22,575 nt of DNA, from positions 1 to 22,575 of the forward strand of contig JBMOKT010000004.1 of the NCBI GenBank assembly GCA_049323895.1, in the 5' to 3' direction. The position numbers and the translations under genes were made by a program. The notes beneath the pieces were generated by a model. The model saw only the letters and a list, made by a program, of their open reading frames with translations, searched no databases and was not told the origin of the DNA. This DNA is from JBMOKT01 sp049323895. Its GTDB lineage: Bacteria; Bacillota; Peptococcia; Peptococcales; BICA1-8. Shown here one piece after another: positions 20,717 to 22,575 of the stretch; within the stretch, counting starts at the first letter, position 1, and each line of letters opens with the position of its first letter.

Positions 20717-22225
20717 ATGAAGAGAAAAGTTATTGCAATTATGGTGTTGTGTTTATTTATTTTTAACATTGGCGCAGCGGGAGCTTTCGCTGCTGAAACT
20801 ACATCAGTAGAACAGTCTAACACGGAAACAGCTACACAGGTTGAGGACAGTGCAACCCAAGATAGTGAAAGCGAGGTAGCCGAAGAAACTTCTGAAGAAA
20901 CAACAGATGAGAATGCTAATACTACAGTAGAGGTGGAAATAGATAACGGCGAAGAGCCAGTTGAGGTAGTTATTATTGATGTTGACCCAGGTACTACTCC
21001 TGACGAGACGTTCTATACTATTAAAAGGTTGTTTGAAAATGTTCAGTTGTTTTTAACCTTCACCTCTGAAGATAAAGCAGCACTTTTAGCGGAGTTTGCG
21101 GAAAAAAGATTAGCGGAAGCTCAGGCCATGGACGAGGCGGGCAAAATAGAGCTGGTTAAGAAAATGGTTCAGGAATATGCGGCAACATTACTGGACGCCC
21201 AAGGAAAAGCTGAAGCAACACTTGAAGATGGACAGGCTATAATAGAAGTAATTGAACAAATTGAAAAGCTGTTAGATGAGAATATTCAAATCATTAATAA
21301 AGTAAAAACTGAGCTGCCAAGCTTAGAGGAGAACCTAGCTGCCCTAAAAGAGAATCTAGAAGTTATTAAAACTGCTTCTGAGCTGATTAACCAATTAGAA
21401 GAAGAACAGGAAGCAGTGGCTGAAGAAGAAACAGAAGAAGAAACAGATGAAGAAACAGATGTTGAAGAAGAACAAGAAGAAGTAACTGAAGAAGAGAGTG
21501 AAGAAGATTCCAATACAGAAGAGGATGCTGAAACAGAAGAAGTTAAAAATGACAAACTAGTTACTATATCTTTAGCAGGCTTAACAGTTGATGAGCAAGT
21601 AAAGGCTCTTAGGGAAGCTGGTTATGGTTTTGGTGAAATAAGTATAGCTTTATCATTGGCTGACAACGCCGACGTTAGTATTGATGAAGTTATAAAACTA
21701 AGAAATCAGGGTCTCGGCTGGGGCGACGCAGCAAAAGAATTAGGTATTAAAAAACGTGAGGTAGCCAAGAAGATAGGTAAACTTGTAATTGCAGCAAAGG
21801 AACAGATCACTACAGAAGAGATTGAAGATAAGACCTTGGCAGAGCAAGAAGTAGTTGAAACTGAAGAAATGGACGAAGAAATGGATGTTCAAAAAGAGCT
21901 TATTAAAAAAGAAATGAAAAATAAGCTTAAGCAGTTAAAGCTAGAAGAAAAGAAAATGGTTAAAGAAATGAAAAAAGAAATTAAACAACAGAAAGAAGAA
22001 ATAAAAAAGGAATACAAGGCACAAAGAGAAGCTGTAGTTAATAAAGGAAAAATGAAGTCTGGGGAAAAAGCTGCTGAGCAAATAGAAGCTAGTGACGATG
22101 AACAAAATCGAGAAGACAATGAAGATGATGAAGATGATGACGACGACGATGACAACCAAGATGATGCCGAGGACGATAGCGAAGATAGTGAATCTAAGGG
22201 AAAAGGCAAAAGGAATAAAAGATAA
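20717..22225 (+). CDS. Exported, highly acidic DUF5667-type protein
   Basis: A 502-residue protein with a clear signal peptide (cut predicted after AFA, residue 25). Layout: an acidic Thr/Glu-rich stretch (26-85); a DUF5667-like helical domain (about 88-165: PDETFYTIKRLFENVQLFLT, then EFAEKRLAEAQAMDEAGK); a coiled coil to 225; a Glu/Thr-rich linker; a compact segment at 285-365 with GYGFGEISIALSLA and LRNQGLGWGDAAKELGIKKR, which reads like a repeated helix-turn-helix-shaped unit; a Lys/Glu coiled coil (385-450); and an Asp-rich tail with a run of seven Asp before a basic end (KGKGKRNKR). GGGGGAG precedes ATG 20717. It stands alone between two terminators. The role is unknown; an extracellular, perhaps divalent-cation-binding, structural protein is plausible. 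The compositional bias makes distant matches unreliable. Confidence 0.82.
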   Translation: MKRKVIAIMVLCLFIFNIGAAGAFAAETTSVEQSNTETATQVEDSATQDSESEVAEETSEETTDENANTTVEVEIDNGEEPVEVVIIDVDPGTTPDETFYTIKRLFENVQLFLTFTSEDKAALLAEFAEKRLAEAQAMDEAGKIELVKKMVQEYAATLLDAQGKAEATLEDGQAIIEVIEQIEKLLDENIQIINKVKTELPSLEENLAALKENLEVIKTASELINQLEEEQEAVAEEETEEETDEETDVEEEQEEVTEEESEEDSNTEEDAETEEVKNDKLVTISLAGLTVDEQVKALREAGYGFGEISIALSLADNADVSIDEVIKLRNQGLGWGDAAKELGIKKREVAKKIGKLVIAAKEQITTEEIEDKTLAEQEVVETEEMDEEMDVQKELIKKEMKNKLKQLKLEEKKMVKEMKKEIKQQKEEIKKEYKAQREAVVNKGKMKSGEKAAEQIEASDDEQNREDNEDDEDDDDDDDNQDDAEDDSEDSESKGKGKRNKR

Positions 22226-22233
22226 AGAATGAC

Positions 22234-22275
22234 TATATAAGACTGGGCTGACATGATTCGGCCCAGTCTTATATA
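22234..22275 (+). terminator. Rho-independent terminator after the DUF5667-type gene
   Basis: A perfect 15-bp stem (TATATAAGACTGGGC, 22234-22248; GCCCAGTCTTATATA, 22261-22275) has a 12-nt loop, starting 8 nt after the stop codon. It insulates the following rrn promoters. Confidence 0.88.
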
Positions 22276-22332
22276 ATAGAATTAATTTTGCCTTATTAGG
22301 GGAAAAATATTGAACAAATAGAGAGATGCGTG

Positions 22333-22361
22333 TTGACATAAAAGGTATTCCATGATATTAT
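22333..22361 (+). promoter_or_regulatory. rRNA operon promoter P1
   Basis: TTGACA (22333-22338), a 17-nt spacer and TATTAT (22356-22361). GTCGC begins 8 nt after the -10, so the transcript probably starts with G. Confidence 0.85.
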
Positions 22362-22368
22362 AACTAAT

Positions 22369-22388
22369 GTCGCTGACCGCTCAGCGAC
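22369..22388 (+). other. Hairpin at the start of the P1 transcript
   Basis: GTCGCTGA and TCAGCGAC form a perfect 8-bp stem with a CCGC loop, followed by AATTTTAG. It lies at the predicted P1 start, so the 5' end of the P1 RNA would be base-paired. Confidence 0.6.
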
Positions 22389-22436
22389 AATTTTAGTCAA
22401 TGTTAACGACCACAACTTACAGCCAGTAATTGGATG

Positions 22437-22466
22437 TTGACAGCGGAAGACAAAAGATGATATAAT
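22437..22466 (+). promoter_or_regulatory. rRNA operon promoter P2
   Basis: Both boxes are perfect (TTGACA 22437-22442, TATAAT 22461-22466), with an 18-nt spacer. GTCGC again begins 8 nt after the -10. Confidence 0.9.
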
Positions 22467-22473
22467 AGCTTTT

Positions 22474-22575
22474 GTCGCCGCAAGAGAGCGGAGACGAGAG
22501 AAAAAGTTCTTTGAAAATTGAACAGTTGTAAAACATGCGTTTGGCCCAAAAGTCATTCAATGATTTTTGAGTTAA
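22474..22575 (+). other. Leader of a downstream rRNA operon (5' external spacer)
   Basis: After P2 the sequence runs through an imperfect hairpin (GTCGCCGC...GCGGAGAC) into TTCTTTGAAAATTGAACAG, typical of the region just ahead of 16S rRNA in Firmicutes, with a boxA-like TTCTTTGAAAA. The 16S gene itself should begin beyond the window; none of it is visible. Confidence 0.75.

Noticed and set aside
21286..22339. Ser-rich and Phe-rich minus-strand frames
   Set aside because: They mirror the Glu/Asp/Lys-rich repeats of the DUF5667-type gene; composition explains their openness.

Overview
The window reads like the chromosome of a moderately AT-rich, low-GC Gram-positive anaerobe, probably a clostridial or Peptococcaceae-type Firmicute. 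Supporting signs are strong Shine-Dalgarno sites, several TTG/GTG starts, a cytosolic DegS/DegU two-component pair, consensus sigma-A promoters, and a Tad pilus locus without an outer-membrane secretin. The assignment rests on sequence character alone; genus is not claimed.

Layout. The window opens inside a 5S rRNA (1-95, with terminator) and closes in the promoter/leader region of what looks like another rRNA operon (22333-22575) in the same orientation, so about 22 kb of protein genes lies between two directly oriented rrn loci. Left section: a possible 31-aa membrane peptide, a GapB-type glyceraldehyde-3-phosphate dehydrogenase (minus strand) and, divergently, a biotin-carrying carboxyltransferase (PycB/OadA type). 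Together these suggest a gluconeogenic/anaplerotic pair. A 48-aa zinc-ribbon protein is encoded on the minus strand at 4341-4487.

Middle section (4797-15536): DegS-like kinase and DegU-like regulator, a short GT2-like membrane protein, then a full monoderm Tad/Flp pilus locus. It runs: two tandem Flp prepilins (58 and 54 aa), a strong hairpin, TadV/CpaA prepilin peptidase, TadE-like and TadG-like pseudopilins, CpaB, CpaE/TadZ with an intact receiver domain, CpaF ATPase, TadB, TadC and a DUF192 protein. These would process, energise, localise and assemble a thin type IVb pilus on the cell surface.

Right section (15690-18241): a tightly packed three-gene unit of an HTH regulator, an unrecognised protein and a Rossmann-fold protein resembling cyanobacterial acyl-ACP reductase, including a cysteine aligned with the one known to carry the acyl thioester. 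This is the best candidate for an undescribed system here. Next come greA (perfect consensus promoter and a structured leader), lysS, and an exported, very acidic DUF5667-type protein.

Intergenic regions carry a recurring family of short CTAGCCACT/CTAGTCACT repeats in at least five places, plus REP-like inverted repeats. No tRNA, CRISPR array or intact insertion sequence was seen.
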